Shown here: positions 18,075 to 27,800 of the stretch, piece after piece
Numbering within the stretch: the stretch's first letter is position 1
Layout of the letters: each line of letters begins with the position of its first letter
NCBI RefSeq assembly: GCF_014201195.1
Contig: NZ_JACHDS010000001.1
Location: 2,604,001 to 2,668,000 of the forward strand
Direction: 5' to 3'
Length of the DNA stretch: 64,000 nucleotides
From: Nocardiopsis mwathae
GTDB lineage: Bacteria; Actinomycetota; Actinomycetes; Streptosporangiales; Streptosporangiaceae
Notes under the pieces: generated by a model
What the model was told of the DNA's origin: nothing
Seen by the model: the letters and a program-made list of their open reading frames with translations, nothing else
Database searches by the model: none
Made by a program: the position numbers and the translations under genes

Positions 18075-18889
18075 GTGACGGGGGCGGTCCATGCGGCGTC
18101 CCATGTGGCCCGGCCGATCAGCGCGTCGACGCCCAGCCCCTTCTCGGCCTGGAACTGGCGGGCCACGCGTGCGGTGCGGGGCCCGTAGAGCCCGTCCGCG
18201 TTGCCGATGCCGACCCAGCCCCGGTCGAGCATGCGCTGCTGCCACCGCCGCAGGTCAGAACGGTGGGAGTAGAACCCGGACACCTGCCAGTTCGGGCCGG
18301 ACTTGGGGCCAAACGCCCACCGGTGCGGGAGCGGGAAGGTCGGGGCCTTGCCGGTGGGCGGCGTACCGCCACTGCCGCCCGGGGTGCCGCCGCTCCCGGT
18401 GATCTTGCGGGCGCGGGCGACGATCTCATCGAGCTGGGCGACGATCTTCGGGCCGGGGCAGGAGGTGTGTCCGCCCCACGCGGAGCCGCCCATGCCGTGC
18501 CAGCCCAGACCCCGGCCTGAGGTGGAGTTGGTGCGCTGGAGCGGGATGCCGTGGGTGCGGTGCGCCCACGCGAGGATTTCGGCGTTGCGGTCAAGCTGGG
18601 CGTCGGTCAGCCGGTCACCCCCCTTGCCTTCGTTCTCGATCGAGATGCAGAAGCTGTTACCTGCGGCCTGCGCCCACGCCCTGTTCGCGGTGTCCACCCA
18701 CTGGTACAGGGCACCGTTCTTACCGGTCCCGAAGTGGGAGGAGGCGCGGGCGCGGGACTGCCGGAACCAGGAGTCGGTTCCGGTGAGCGTGCCCTCCATG
18801 ATGTGCACGACGACGATCCGCGGGGAGATCCCGCCGCCGCTGTAGTTGACGGGGATAGGGCGCCACGTGGCGCCCGGCATGCGAGCCAA
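18071..18889 (-). CDS. Endolysin: N-acetylmuramoyl-L-alanine amidase with PG-binding domain
   Basis: 272-aa lysin. Residues about 8-150 form an Amidase_2/PGRP domain with zinc ligands H29 (VVVHIMEG), a His in GWHGMGG (131) or GGHTS (141), and C144 (SCPGP). Gly/Thr/Pro-rich linker at 164-182. C-terminal PG_binding_1 domain at about 205-268 (LRRWQQRMLDRG, DGLYGPRTARVARQFQ). It cuts the bond between muramic acid and L-Ala at the end of the lytic cycle. Followed by membrane proteins of holin size. Confidence 0.92.
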   Translation of the reverse strand: MARMPGATWRPIPVNYSGGGISPRIVVVHIMEGTLTGTDSWFRQSRARASSHFGTGKNGALYQWVDTANRAWAQAAGNSFCISIENEGKGGDRLTDAQLDRNAEILAWAHRTHGIPLQRTNSTSGRGLGWHGMGGSAWGGHTSCPGPKIVAQLDEIVARARKITGSGGTPGGSGGTPPTGKAPTFPLPHRWAFGPKSGPNWQVSGFYSHRSDLRRWQQRMLDRGWVGIGNADGLYGPRTARVARQFQAEKGLGVDALIGRATWDAAWTAPVT

Positions 18890-18914
18890 GCGAGGTCCTT
18901 CCGGTTGAGGGCAT

Positions 18915-18940
18915 GAAAAAAGCCCGCACGATGGCGGGCG
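18915..18940 (-). terminator. Intrinsic terminator after the XRE gene
   Basis: On the - strand, GCCCGC and GCGGGC arms with a 6-base loop are followed by six T. It lies between the XRE-type gene (upstream) and the endolysin (downstream), so transcripts of the regulator end here and the lysis genes need their own promoter or antitermination. Confidence 0.8.
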
Positions 18941-19036
18941 TTGGGGTGGGGGTGCTCTAGATACTTGGTGGGCTTCAGCTGGTCACATCAACTCCTTTGG
19001 GTGTGAGTATGTGGCGACCACGCTGTGTAAACCCCG

Positions 19037-19510
19037 TCAGTCGCGCCAGATGACCACGGCCATGTCCATCAGCTGGTTGAGCTCCCGCTCGATCTGCTCG
19101 CGCGAGCGCTGGTCGCGCACCACCTGCGAGACGGTGACCGGGTTTCCCCTGATCATGCGCGTGAGGTGGTAGACCGGGTACCCGTCCTGGATGGTCCAGG
19201 AGAGCCCCTTCTCCGTCGGAACGGACGATCCGGAGTGGTCGACCTGGGCCGCCGCGACTTCGGGCTCCCCCCCGTCGAGGACCGCCCGCACCGAACCGGG
19301 CGCCCATCCCAGCGTCTCTTCCAGACGGCGGATGGTGAGGTCCCGCGGGAAGCTGCGCCCGCGGCGAATATCACGCAGCGCCTGCTCCGAGGTGCCGGCC
19401 CGGACCGCGACGTCCTTCCAACGCAGACCCAGCTCCAGGCGGCGGTCGTCCATGGCCTGATCGAGCAGGTCGTACCTGGGGTCGGCGGGGGGCGGGGTGT
19501 GCTGTTCCAT
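19037..19510 (-). CDS. XRE-type helix-turn-helix regulator
   Basis: 157-aa protein: the HTH lies at about 20-70 (LELGLRWKDVAVRAGTSEQA, then RRGRSFPRDLTIRRLEETLG). The C-terminal half carries a hydrophobic/Val-rich stretch and a charged helix. The gene sits between tail-tip and lysis genes in the late block but is set apart by its own terminator, so it may be expressed in the lysogen. It could be an immunity repressor or a moron-type regulator. Confidence 0.75.
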   Translation of the reverse strand: MEQHTPPPADPRYDLLDQAMDDRRLELGLRWKDVAVRAGTSEQALRDIRRGRSFPRDLTIRRLEETLGWAPGSVRAVLDGGEPEVAAAQVDHSGSSVPTEKGLSWTIQDGYPVYHLTRMIRGNPVTVSQVVRDQRSREQIERELNQLMDMAVVIWRD

Positions 19511-19658
19511 GACCCAAGTTTATGCCAACTTGCAGCTAGCTAGGAACAACTTTGGCCTAGTTTGCTCTTCCTGGTGGCCCGAAGCACATCCCCGCTTCCC
19601 CCCACCAGGCGACGCCGTGACCCCCCATCACCCATCCACGTGCCGAAGCGGCGAGTGT

Positions 19659-20000
19659 TCACCGTCCGCCTCCTTCCACATCGTCGACCCGTGTCGTAAG
19701 CCGGTGAACCGCGTCCTCGGTGCGCTTCACGGCGTCTTTCAGGCTGCCGCCGTTGTTGTGCTGCACCTCGTGGCGGACCTCCTCCACCCGTTCCTCCAGT
19801 GCGGCGACGCGTTCCATCAGCCCTGGGCGCGCCTCGACTCCCGCGCGCTCGGGCTCTCCGGCGAGGTCGTCCACCAGGTGCACGACCCTGCGCACCATCC
19901 GGCCGACCCGGCGGGCTCCCATCGCGAACGCCCCGACTGCGGCCACGGCCCCGGCTGCGGCGGCGTACCACGGCTCGATGCCATTGATCCATGCGGGCAA
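19659..20000 (-). CDS. Membrane-anchored coiled-coil phage protein
   Basis: 113-aa protein with an N-terminal hydrophobic segment (WYAAAAGAVAAVGAFAMGA) followed by an amphipathic coiled coil rich in Glu, Arg and Val (MERVAALEERVEEVRHEV, then VKRTEDAVHRLTTRV). The layout is that of the DUF2746-like proteins found between tail and lysis genes of actinophages. The TTG at 20000 follows GAGGAGGGG. Confidence 0.65.
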   Translation of the reverse strand: MPAWINGIEPWYAAAAGAVAAVGAFAMGARRVGRMVRRVVHLVDDLAGEPERAGVEARPGLMERVAALEERVEEVRHEVQHNNGGSLKDAVKRTEDAVHRLTTRVDDVEGGGR

Positions 20001-20020
20001 ACCGCCCCTCCTCTCCAGAG

Positions 20021-21022
20021 TCAGAGCGAGTACTGCCACGAGTCGAAACTGACCCACGCCGGGCGGTGGTCGGACTGGCGGCGGATGATGATCTGCCCCG
20101 GCAGCCACGACGTCGCACCGCTCGACGCGATCGTCAGATTGACGCTGTGCGACCCGCCCGCCGCCGCCACGTGCCGCGTGTACCCGCCCGGCCGCGCCAC
20201 CGCTGGCACACGGGCGATGTAGGTCTCATCGGGCATCGTCCCGCCGTTGGTACGGGCGATCATGCCGCGCAGCTCCACCCGGTCTGGGGCGATCATCCTC
20301 CACCCGGGCGTGTACCCGGAGTTGTGCCACTTCGTGTACCCCCTCCGCAACTCCAGGGGCTTCCACGGTGTGGGGTAGGCGGCGTCGACAAGGGTGCGGT
20401 ACACCGGCTCCGACTGGCCGGAGGAGTGAAGAAGCTGCCCGTCATACACCCGCAGGCGGCTGGTGTCGGTCTCCCAGATCAGCGCCCCCACGTGCGGGTG
20501 GCGCGGCCGCGAATCCGAGGTGCAGGGGATCGCCCCATACGGGACGGTCCACTCCCGCACCCCCTGATCCACCCCGCCCCCGGCCACCACCGTGGAGCCC
20601 CCCGCGATGCTGATGTGGGCCAGGCCGACCTCCCACCGCCCATCCGGTTGCCGAACAGGCATAGGGCGGGAACCGCCCGGGGTACCCTCGACCACGGCCA
20701 GCCCCACGGTTCCGGTGTCCGGGTCGGCCCGGATGGCCACCAGGTCGGTGCGCGGCGCCGACGAGGTGTTCGGGGTGACGGGGCGCTGGATAGGGGCGGT
20801 GTTGCGGTACCAGTACCCGCCGACCAGGGCATAGCCCGGGTGGATCGTGACCAGGGCGGTGCCGTCAGCGGTCACCTCGAACCGGTCGGCGTGGTCGGCC
20901 GGTTCGCCGGTGCCCCACGCCCCGTGGACGACCCCGGACGGGGCGAACTGCCTGAACCAGCGGGCGAGGTCGACGGCGCGGTCGATGGGTGAGTCGGGCA
21001 TGACGCCGTACTGCTCGGCCAC
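20021..21022 (-). CDS. Minor tail protein / upper baseplate protein
   Basis: 333-aa beta-rich protein. The N-terminal region (RAVDLARWFRQFAPSGVVHG, VTIHPGYALVGGYWYRN) matches the type of proteins that follow Tal in actinobacterial siphoviruses and build the baseplate. The C-terminal part is a beta-sandwich-like domain. GTG start at 21022 with GAAAGG upstream. Downstream of the Gp37-like gene by 12 bases, hence in the same operon. Confidence 0.75.
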   Translation of the reverse strand: MAEQYGVMPDSPIDRAVDLARWFRQFAPSGVVHGAWGTGEPADHADRFEVTADGTALVTIHPGYALVGGYWYRNTAPIQRPVTPNTSSAPRTDLVAIRADPDTGTVGLAVVEGTPGGSRPMPVRQPDGRWEVGLAHISIAGGSTVVAGGGVDQGVREWTVPYGAIPCTSDSRPRHPHVGALIWETDTSRLRVYDGQLLHSSGQSEPVYRTLVDAAYPTPWKPLELRRGYTKWHNSGYTPGWRMIAPDRVELRGMIARTNGGTMPDETYIARVPAVARPGGYTRHVAAAGGSHSVNLTIASSGATSWLPGQIIIRRQSDHRPAWVSFDSWQYSL

Positions 21023-21033
21023 AGAGAGCCTTT

Positions 21034-22227
21034 CTATGCTGCTTGGAGTCGGTCCACGTCCTGCCGGAGCCGCCGCAGCGCCCGGTACACCTTGGGAATG
21101 TGGATGGGGTCGCCGACGATCGGGGTGATGGTCTGCCCGTGGTCGGGGGTGCGCCGGTAGACGACCTCGCGGATCACGTCCTGCACCGGGCCGCGGTCGG
21201 TCAGGAACGTCACCCGGTCGCCGAGGTCGACGTCCCTCCCCCACTGGATGCCCTCGGTGCCCAGCAGCTCGAACGCGACGGTTTGGGTGCCGGCGGCTTC
21301 GGCGAACCGCTCGTCGGCGAGCTGCCGTGTGGCTTCGTCGGGTGGCCGCCACTGGTCGTCGTCTTCGGATTCGGGTTTTTCGGCGAGGTCACGCTGGTCG
21401 ACGAATTCTTCGAGGCGCAGGTTCGGGAACAGCGGGGAGGTTCGGGAGTACTCGAAGAGGAGCCGGTCCTTGCCCTCCCCGCCGCACCCGTAGACCAGGT
21501 GGGTGACCTCGGGCGGGGTGAGCTCGTAGGTGTAGCTGCTGACGTTGCCGAGCTCCACCCCGAACGCCACATCTGAGGTGAGGTCGCGCGGCTCGTAGTA
21601 CTCGAACACCAGCTCTGTTGCGTGTTGGAGGATGCGCCACCCCACCCCCGCCCCGTTCGCGACGGCGAAAAGGTGCTCGTGCAGGTCGGTGAACCGCTCC
21701 GCGCTGGCCAGCCGGGGGCCGCGGCCCTGCGATACGGGGACCGTCAGGCCGGGGTGGCGTCGGGTGCGAAGGGCGGCGGGACCGGCGTGGCGGGACAGGA
21801 CGGTGCTGATGACGGTCTCAGCCGGGCCGCGGATGGTTTCCCGGTCGGTGGGGTGTTTGACGCCCTTCGGGGTGATGGGGGCCAGGTGGGACGGGTAGAT
21901 GACGCGGCGGAAACCGGTGGTGTCGCAGGCCCCGGTTGCGGTGATAGTGCCCGCGCCGGTGGGGTTGGTGGTTCCGGCGTCCTGGGTGCCGGTTTCGTCG
22001 GTGATGTGGGTGATGGGGCCGGAGAACACCACTCGGCCGTCGACCTCGAAACTGATGCCTTCCCCTGTGTCGAGAAGTTCGGCCGACGGGGTGCCTGCTG
22101 CGACGGCGATCTTCCATGACCCGGCTGCGAGGTGACGGGCGTGGATTTCGAGGTCGTGCTCGTCGTCGATCTCACCAGTGAAGTCACGGTCGTGATTGCG
22201 GACGCGGATGGCCCATTCCTCCCGCAC
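21034..22227 (-). CDS. Gp37-like siphovirus tail protein (Tal-type)
   Basis: About 397-aa protein of the actinophage Gp37-like family: EWAIRVRNHDRDFTGEIDD at the N-terminus, RHLAAGSWKIAVAAGTPSAE, VVFSGPITHIT and the later YYEPRDLTSDV and LELTPPEVTH-like strands are typical. It is the tail-tip hub protein that follows Dit. I chose the GTG at 22227 because GGAGAGGGGAAGAG stands before it; the frame can extend to 22263 without a ribosome binding site. A two-gene insertion separates it from dit. Confidence 0.85.
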   Translation of the reverse strand: MREEWAIRVRNHDRDFTGEIDDEHDLEIHARHLAAGSWKIAVAAGTPSAELLDTGEGISFEVDGRVVFSGPITHITDETGTQDAGTTNPTGAGTITATGACDTTGFRRVIYPSHLAPITPKGVKHPTDRETIRGPAETVISTVLSRHAGPAALRTRRHPGLTVPVSQGRGPRLASAERFTDLHEHLFAVANGAGVGWRILQHATELVFEYYEPRDLTSDVAFGVELGNVSSYTYELTPPEVTHLVYGCGGEGKDRLLFEYSRTSPLFPNLRLEEFVDQRDLAEKPESEDDDQWRPPDEATRQLADERFAEAAGTQTVAFELLGTEGIQWGRDVDLGDRVTFLTDRGPVQDVIREVVYRRTPDHGQTITPIVGDPIHIPKVYRALRRLRQDVDRLQAA

Positions 22228-22389
22228 CTCTTCCCCTCTCCATTGTTCGGCTTGGGATTTCACGCGGGAGGTCTCGGGAGGTCCAACTCAGCTGAAAGTT
22301 ACGGAGGTAGGCATGCGCACGCAAGAAACGCTTGGTGGCCTGCATACATGGCGTTTGTCCGATGCGTACTCAGGCCGAGCCAACTTGCT

Positions 22390-23250
22390 TCAGTAGAGAA
22401 CACCCCGAGAAGTCGCACCTGAACTTTCGGACATGACCGTGTAAATCCCCGAGCCAGGGGGATATTCCACTGAAGCACGGTGCATGCGCTGGTTAAATTC
22501 AGAAGTGGGCCATCGGGTATTCTCGTCCCACCTGATCCCTCCAAGTTTCGCCGTGTAGACTTCCACGCCACCTGACGACAGATCCGCCCCTAGAAAATCG
22601 TTTGCCGACTCTTCAATCAAGCGAACAGCGGAACTCAAATCATTATACATACCCTTAACCTCCTGCCGAGAAATACGTGCAGAAAGCGCAGAAAAGTAAA
22701 GTTTATCTTCGTACCACCCAAGGACCATCACAATCCTTGAAACTGCACGCCATCCATCCTCAAGTTGTATCCCGAGCCCTCTCTTGGCAACCACTTCGCG
22801 CATTTTACCCACCGCTTCATTGCGGCCATACCTCAACCGAAGAAGATGATGAGGGACCGGACGGCCTCGATTTGTTTTTCCGCGTAGAATGTAGTCATCA
22901 GACACAAGAATCGCCCTACTTCGAACTGAGCCCAGAAAATCGAGGACGTCAGCGAGGACATCTGAAAGCTGGAGAATTACAGCACGAAACACAAGTCGTT
23001 GAATCGGCGAAACTCGGCGCAATATGCTCGCCGCTGATGTTAGCGAACCATGGATACTTCGCTTCGCCAGTTCCTCTTGCACCTGACCTGCAACCTCCGC
23101 CGCTGTTAGGCGGTTCATAGCCCGACTGCAGACCAGGCCCACAGGGAGAGGCACAGAGCGACCTGAGGTATGTGGTCGCCGAAATCCCGGAGACCGCAGA
23201 GAGAACGCGGCCAGCACCCGCCCCAGGAAGCTCTCAGCATTCAGGGTCAT
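22390..23250 (-). CDS. Unknown cargo protein inserted between tail genes
   Basis: 286-aa soluble protein with no recognised domain. It is mostly helical in the middle (VAGQVQEELAKRSIHGSL, VFRAVILQLSDVLADVLDFL) and has a C-terminal beta-rich part. Codon use is less GC-rich than in the tail genes around it. ATG overlaps the stop of the membrane protein gene by 4 bases and has GGGAGG upstream. The pair interrupts the conserved Dit-Gp37 order, which is typical of phage cargo such as superinfection exclusion or defence genes; that role is inference. Confidence 0.65.
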   Translation of the reverse strand: MTLNAESFLGRVLAAFSLRSPGFRRPHTSGRSVPLPVGLVCSRAMNRLTAAEVAGQVQEELAKRSIHGSLTSAASILRRVSPIQRLVFRAVILQLSDVLADVLDFLGSVRSRAILVSDDYILRGKTNRGRPVPHHLLRLRYGRNEAVGKMREVVAKRGLGIQLEDGWRAVSRIVMVLGWYEDKLYFSALSARISRQEVKGMYNDLSSAVRLIEESANDFLGADLSSGGVEVYTAKLGGIRWDENTRWPTSEFNQRMHRASVEYPPGSGIYTVMSESSGATSRGVLY

Positions 23251-23807
23251 TCCGCACCTCCCTCACCTATTTTCCTCTGACGCCCTTCTGTTGAACGAGG
23301 ATGCTGAACCTCATGCCTTGTGTTTATTCCCCCCTCAGGGCTCTCCGGCACGTCACCTGGCGGACACACATCGGGTTGGCTACTGCCATCCAAATGGCTG
23401 ATTTGCTGCGCTGTATCGACGAGGCCGTTCATAGCCGCGCGTCCGACGTTCCTCACCGCGAGTGGCACCAGGGTGGCCAGCAGTTGCGCAGCTGAGAGCG
23501 CCCCCAAGCCCACCAGAAAGGCAACGAGCGGGTTCATGGACTGCGGGAACGTTGCCCCGATCGCACCTGCGACCACACTGCTGACGAAGAGCCCGAGGCC
23601 CACTGCCACAAAGTAGGCGCCTGCCCCTGGAGCTGGAAGGCGTTCCTCTCCCGGCCTCACGTCCGGCAGCCTCTGGGATGGGTTTAGGGGGTCCGCTCTC
23701 ACCTTCCAGGGTGCCTGGCCATGCCACATGATCGATCTAATGGCGACGAGAGCATGCGAAACACCACCTCCCCCTAGCCCCCAGATGGCTACCCAGTACC
23801 AATCCAT
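23247..23807 (-). CDS. Membrane protein, first gene of inserted cassette
   Basis: 186-aa protein with three probable membrane segments (residues about 2-22, 66-90 and 92-117, for example AYFVAVGLGLFVSSVVAGAI and ALSAAQLLATLVPLAV) and a polar C-terminal tail. Coupled to the downstream unknown gene. A 17-bp inverted repeat lies 36 bases upstream, so the pair may have its own promoter and operator. Possible membrane effector or receptor-blocking protein; unproven. Confidence 0.65.
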   Translation of the reverse strand: MDWYWVAIWGLGGGGVSHALVAIRSIMWHGQAPWKVRADPLNPSQRLPDVRPGEERLPAPGAGAYFVAVGLGLFVSSVVAGAIGATFPQSMNPLVAFLVGLGALSAAQLLATLVPLAVRNVGRAAMNGLVDTAQQISHLDGSSQPDVCPPGDVPESPEGGINTRHEVQHPRSTEGRQRKIGEGGAE

Positions 23808-23842
23808 GCGTAAAGGTTAGGTTGGATTGGCCCCCTCGTGAG

Positions 23843-23859
23843 GAATTTCTAGGAAATTC
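23843..23859. promoter_or_regulatory. 17-bp perfect inverted repeat upstream of cargo pair
   Basis: Arms GAATTTC and GAAATTC around TAG, between the end of dit (23878) and the start of the membrane protein gene (23807). AT-rich in a high-GC setting, so probably an operator or part of a promoter for the inserted cassette. Confidence 0.5.
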
Positions 23860-23877
23860 ACCAGCGCGCACCATGCG

Positions 23878-24843
23878 TCAGCACGTAGCAGCGATTGGTG
23901 TGTAGCGGAGAACAAGTCGGGAATTATCGGACATCTGTCCCGTCTCGGCATCGATGGTGTTGTCTCCTGGCCGTAGCGGCCACAGCGTTGAACCGGGCTG
24001 GGTGAGGTAACGGTAGGCGTTGGCCCCGTCCAACCGCACGGACTTGCGGCGGGGCCGGGTGTCGATGACCAGCGTCTCCCCCTCACCGATGGCACGGTCG
24101 ATCTCCAGCCACTTCCCCGTCGTCCGGTTGGCCAGCCGCACCCCCGGCCCCAGCGGGCCCTTGAGTTCCCACACCGGCCAGGTGCGCACCCCTCCCTCGA
24201 TGCGGATGGGCATGCCGGGGCCGATCGCGGTGGAGTCGCGGACACGCACCGGCAGGATCGGCAACCAGGTGCCGTCGTCGCCGGTGGGGCCTCGGTAGAT
24301 GAGTTCCACCGGATCCAGCTCCCAGTACGGTTGCTCGCACCTGAACTTCAGCCCGAGCGTGGCCCAGGTGAGGCCTTCGTGGTCGCGGCCCATGTCGCCC
24401 TCCGCGCCGCCCTCGTAGTGGGCTGTGATGCGGCGCCGGGTGCCGTCGAACTCGGTGACAGTGATCGTCCCGGCCCCACCCCCGTGGGCGGGGAACGGGT
24501 CGAGATCCCTGGCGAGGGCGCGGCGCCGGTCGATGATGTCGCGGCGTGATTCCCCGTGGACCCTGATAGGGAGGAAGACCTCCCGGGGCAGTGCGCGCAC
24601 CCCGGCCACCTGGTCGCCGTCGAGCACCCCGGACTCGCGCCTGTAGTACTCGTACTCCGGCATGCCCAGCCCGCGGGCACCGTCGAGCAGCGTGCACCCG
24701 CCTGCCCAGTCGGAGAGCACCGTCACCCGCCCGGCGGCCGATGTCCAGGTGATGCGGGTGGTGTAGTCGACGGGCCGAACCCACCCGGGTGGCCTGCCCC
24801 CACCGCCGGTCTCGGGGGGTGGGGGCAGGTAGATGATCGGCAC
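23878..24843 (-). CDS. Distal tail protein (Dit)
   Basis: 321-aa siphovirus distal tail protein that forms the ring between tail tube and tip. The pattern RITWTSAAGRVTVLSDWAGG, then REVFLPIRVHGESRRDIIDR (loop and helix of the N-terminal Dit domain), YWELDPVELIYRG and a C-terminal galectin-like beta domain are family features. It directly follows the tape measure gene (4-base gap), the canonical position. Confidence 0.85.
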   Translation of the reverse strand: MPIIYLPPPPETGGGGRPPGWVRPVDYTTRITWTSAAGRVTVLSDWAGGCTLLDGARGLGMPEYEYYRRESGVLDGDQVAGVRALPREVFLPIRVHGESRRDIIDRRRALARDLDPFPAHGGGAGTITVTEFDGTRRRITAHYEGGAEGDMGRDHEGLTWATLGLKFRCEQPYWELDPVELIYRGPTGDDGTWLPILPVRVRDSTAIGPGMPIRIEGGVRTWPVWELKGPLGPGVRLANRTTGKWLEIDRAIGEGETLVIDTRPRRKSVRLDGANAYRYLTQPGSTLWPLRPGDNTIDAETGQMSDNSRLVLRYTPIAATC

Positions 24844-24847
24844 GCTC

Positions 24848-27800
24848 TCACCTCACTGTCGGGTGCAGGGCCTCGTAGTCCCGCAACGCGGTGACGACCT
24901 GGCGGGCCGTGGACCGGGGCGCCCGGGTTTCGGTGATGTGGAAGGTGTGGCCCTCCCGGGCGGCCGGCTCCCTGTTCCGGTCGGCTCGGATGTCGGCCCA
25001 CTGCTCCCGGGTGAGCACCGGCTCCGGGCCACCAGTGGCATTGGCCACCAGGTTCAGCCCCGGGGGCAGCCACCCGCCGTCGTCATACAGCGTCGGCACA
25101 CCTATCGACGCGCGCAGCGCCTGGGTGAGCAGCGGCGTCGTCGCCGCCGTGTTGTCCGCGCGGTCCTGGAGGAGGAAGTCCTTCCAGTCGATGATGCCGC
25201 CAGTGGCCATGGCCTTGGGCCGCAGGATCGCGGTGGCGGAGTTGACGTACCCCTTGTTGATGCGGACCGCGTTCGACTCGTTGCCGCCCACCGTGGTGTT
25301 GCGGTCGACCACGATGTTGATGTGGCCGTTTCCGCGGTAGGTGGCGAGGTCACCGGTCCGCCGCTCGCTCAACGGAACATGCTTCATTCCCCCGTTGAAC
25401 GATGCGACGGCTGCCGACCAGATGTTGTTGTACCGGTCGGCGACCTTCGCGTCCTTGATGATCTTGGACACGAACATGGCGCACCACGGCAGGCCGTTCA
25501 TTCCGAACGCCCGGGTGAACTCGTTGGAGTAGTCCGAGCCGCCGAAGTTGCCGACCTTGGACTTCGCGAGCTTGATCATGCTGCCGAAGTCGCCGCCGAG
25601 CTTCGGCTCGATGACCTTGCCCAACCAGGAGGTCAGGCCGCTGATCATCGACTTGGGTAGTTTCGCCACGGCGTCGCCGAAGCGGCCCATGCGGCCGCCG
25701 CCGATCGCCGCCAGGGTCTCCCCCACCAGCGGGTCCAACGCGGCCTTGGCGGTCTTTTTCAGCCCGCCGGTGAACCCGTCCGTGGCGGCCCTGGCGAAGC
25801 TGCCGATGCGGTCGAGGATGCCGCCGTTGGCGAACGCCTGGTGGGGGACCATCCCGGACAGGGCGTTGCGCACCCCGGCGGTGCCTCCGCTGCGGGCGGC
25901 CGAGTTGATCGCGTTGACCCACCCGGGACCCACAGCTGCGGTGAATTCGGGGCGCATGACGGATTCGCCGCCGGACAGGTCGAGAATTCCGCCTGTCGGT
26001 GAGAAGAACCGGTGCACGTCCTTGCCGGGGGTGTACCCTGGAAGTGTGCCGCCGTCAGCGAATGCCATCCGAGAGAGCTTGTCCATTTTGACAAGCCCAG
26101 CGACCTTGTTCCAAACCGCTCGGATACCGTTGTTATAGACGGTGTCCACAACGAATTGGACCGGTTTCTTCGTGGCAGACCGGATCTTATCCCAAGCAGT
26201 CTTGATGCCCTGCTGCGCCCGTTCGAAAGCCCTGATGCTCTTCGCGCGGAAATCCTCGAACACCTTGACTGTTCGGTCGCGGAGTGATGACGCCCGCTGC
26301 GCCACCCAATCCCGAAGTGTCGCGACCAGCTGAGCGGGTTTATCCCGCACCGCAGTGAAGATCGAAACTGTTTTGTTCCGCAAGTCCGCGTAGGTGGAAA
26401 CCGCCCGGTCACGAAGCGACACCGCGCGCTGAACGACCTGGTCACGCATGCCCTGCACACGGCTGATCGCGTCATCGCGCAAACCGGTGAAGAGCCCGAC
26501 CACGCGGTTCTTCAGATCGACCGCTGTCTGCACCATGTCATCGCGAAGTTCAGCGAACTTCGAACCGACTTCGGAGACCTTGGAAGAGATCGCCTGACCG
26601 ACCAGCGACATCAGCCCGGTGAACTTCTCAGTCAGCCATTTACCGAGCTCGAAGACAATGACACCGAGAACATAGAGAACAGCGGCCGCCACCCCGAGCA
26701 GAAGCGCGGGGATACCAGCGACGACCACCGCGACCGCGATCCCCAGGCCAGCGAGGATCTTCGGCCCCCACTCGGCCAGCCAATCGACGATATTCGCCGC
26801 GTTATCAACAGCGGAACTGAGTTTCGCGGGAAGTTCTTTCGCCCACTCAACAGCGGAATCCGCTAGCCCACGCAGTTTCTCAAGCGCTTTGTCTTTAAGC
26901 CCGTCGACCCATTCGACAATGGCGCCTGTGTCGATCGCTTCGCTGATCTTTCCGGGGATCGACTTGACCCGATCGACAATGGACTGCGCGAACCCAGTCA
27001 GGTGCTCGTGGGCTTTGCCGGGCAGCTCCTTCAGCCACTCCAGCGCCGCGTCGCCGATCTCCGAGACACGCGGCCCGACCCGCCCTGGGAGCTCGGTGGC
27101 CCACGCGATGATGTCGTCGCCCAGCCCGGTCAGCCACCCGGCGATGTCCTGCCCTATGCGGGTGAGGTTGTCCAGGTCGAGGATCCCGGCCAGCAGATCC
27201 ATGAGCCCCTGGCCGAGGTCGACCATGGCGTCGTAGAACCGGGCGGGCAGGTCGCCGGCCCACGCCACCAGGTCGTCGCCGCGGGCTTTGAGCCAGTCAG
27301 CGGCCTGCGCACCGGCGTCCTGCAACGCGGTGACAATCTCGGAGAAGCTGGGCGGGTCGGTGAAGACGCCGACCAGGGCGTCCCACCCGTCGACGAGGGC
27401 GTCCCACGCCGCAGACGAGGCGTCGACGACCCAGTCCCAGCCCGCGACGATGGCATCCCAGGTGACCTGGCACGCCCACACCACGGGTTGGAGGACCGAC
27501 ATGATCGCCGCGCCCATGGCGTTGAGCCCGTCGCGGAACCACTCGCAGTGCTGGTAGGCCTCGTAGATGGCCACCCCGAGCAGCACCAGGCCGGTGATGA
27601 TCAGCCCGACCGGGTGGGCATTCCAGGCGACATTCAACGCCCACTGGGCCGCGGTCCACGCCAGGGTGGTGCCGCGAACGATCTTGACCCACGTGTTGTA
27701 GGCCTTCATGCCGAGGACGCTGCGGCCCTGGGCGGTGGCCTGCTGGTTCCACAGGAGGGTTTGGGAGCGGATGGCCGCGCTCAGCCGGGTGGCCAGCGGG

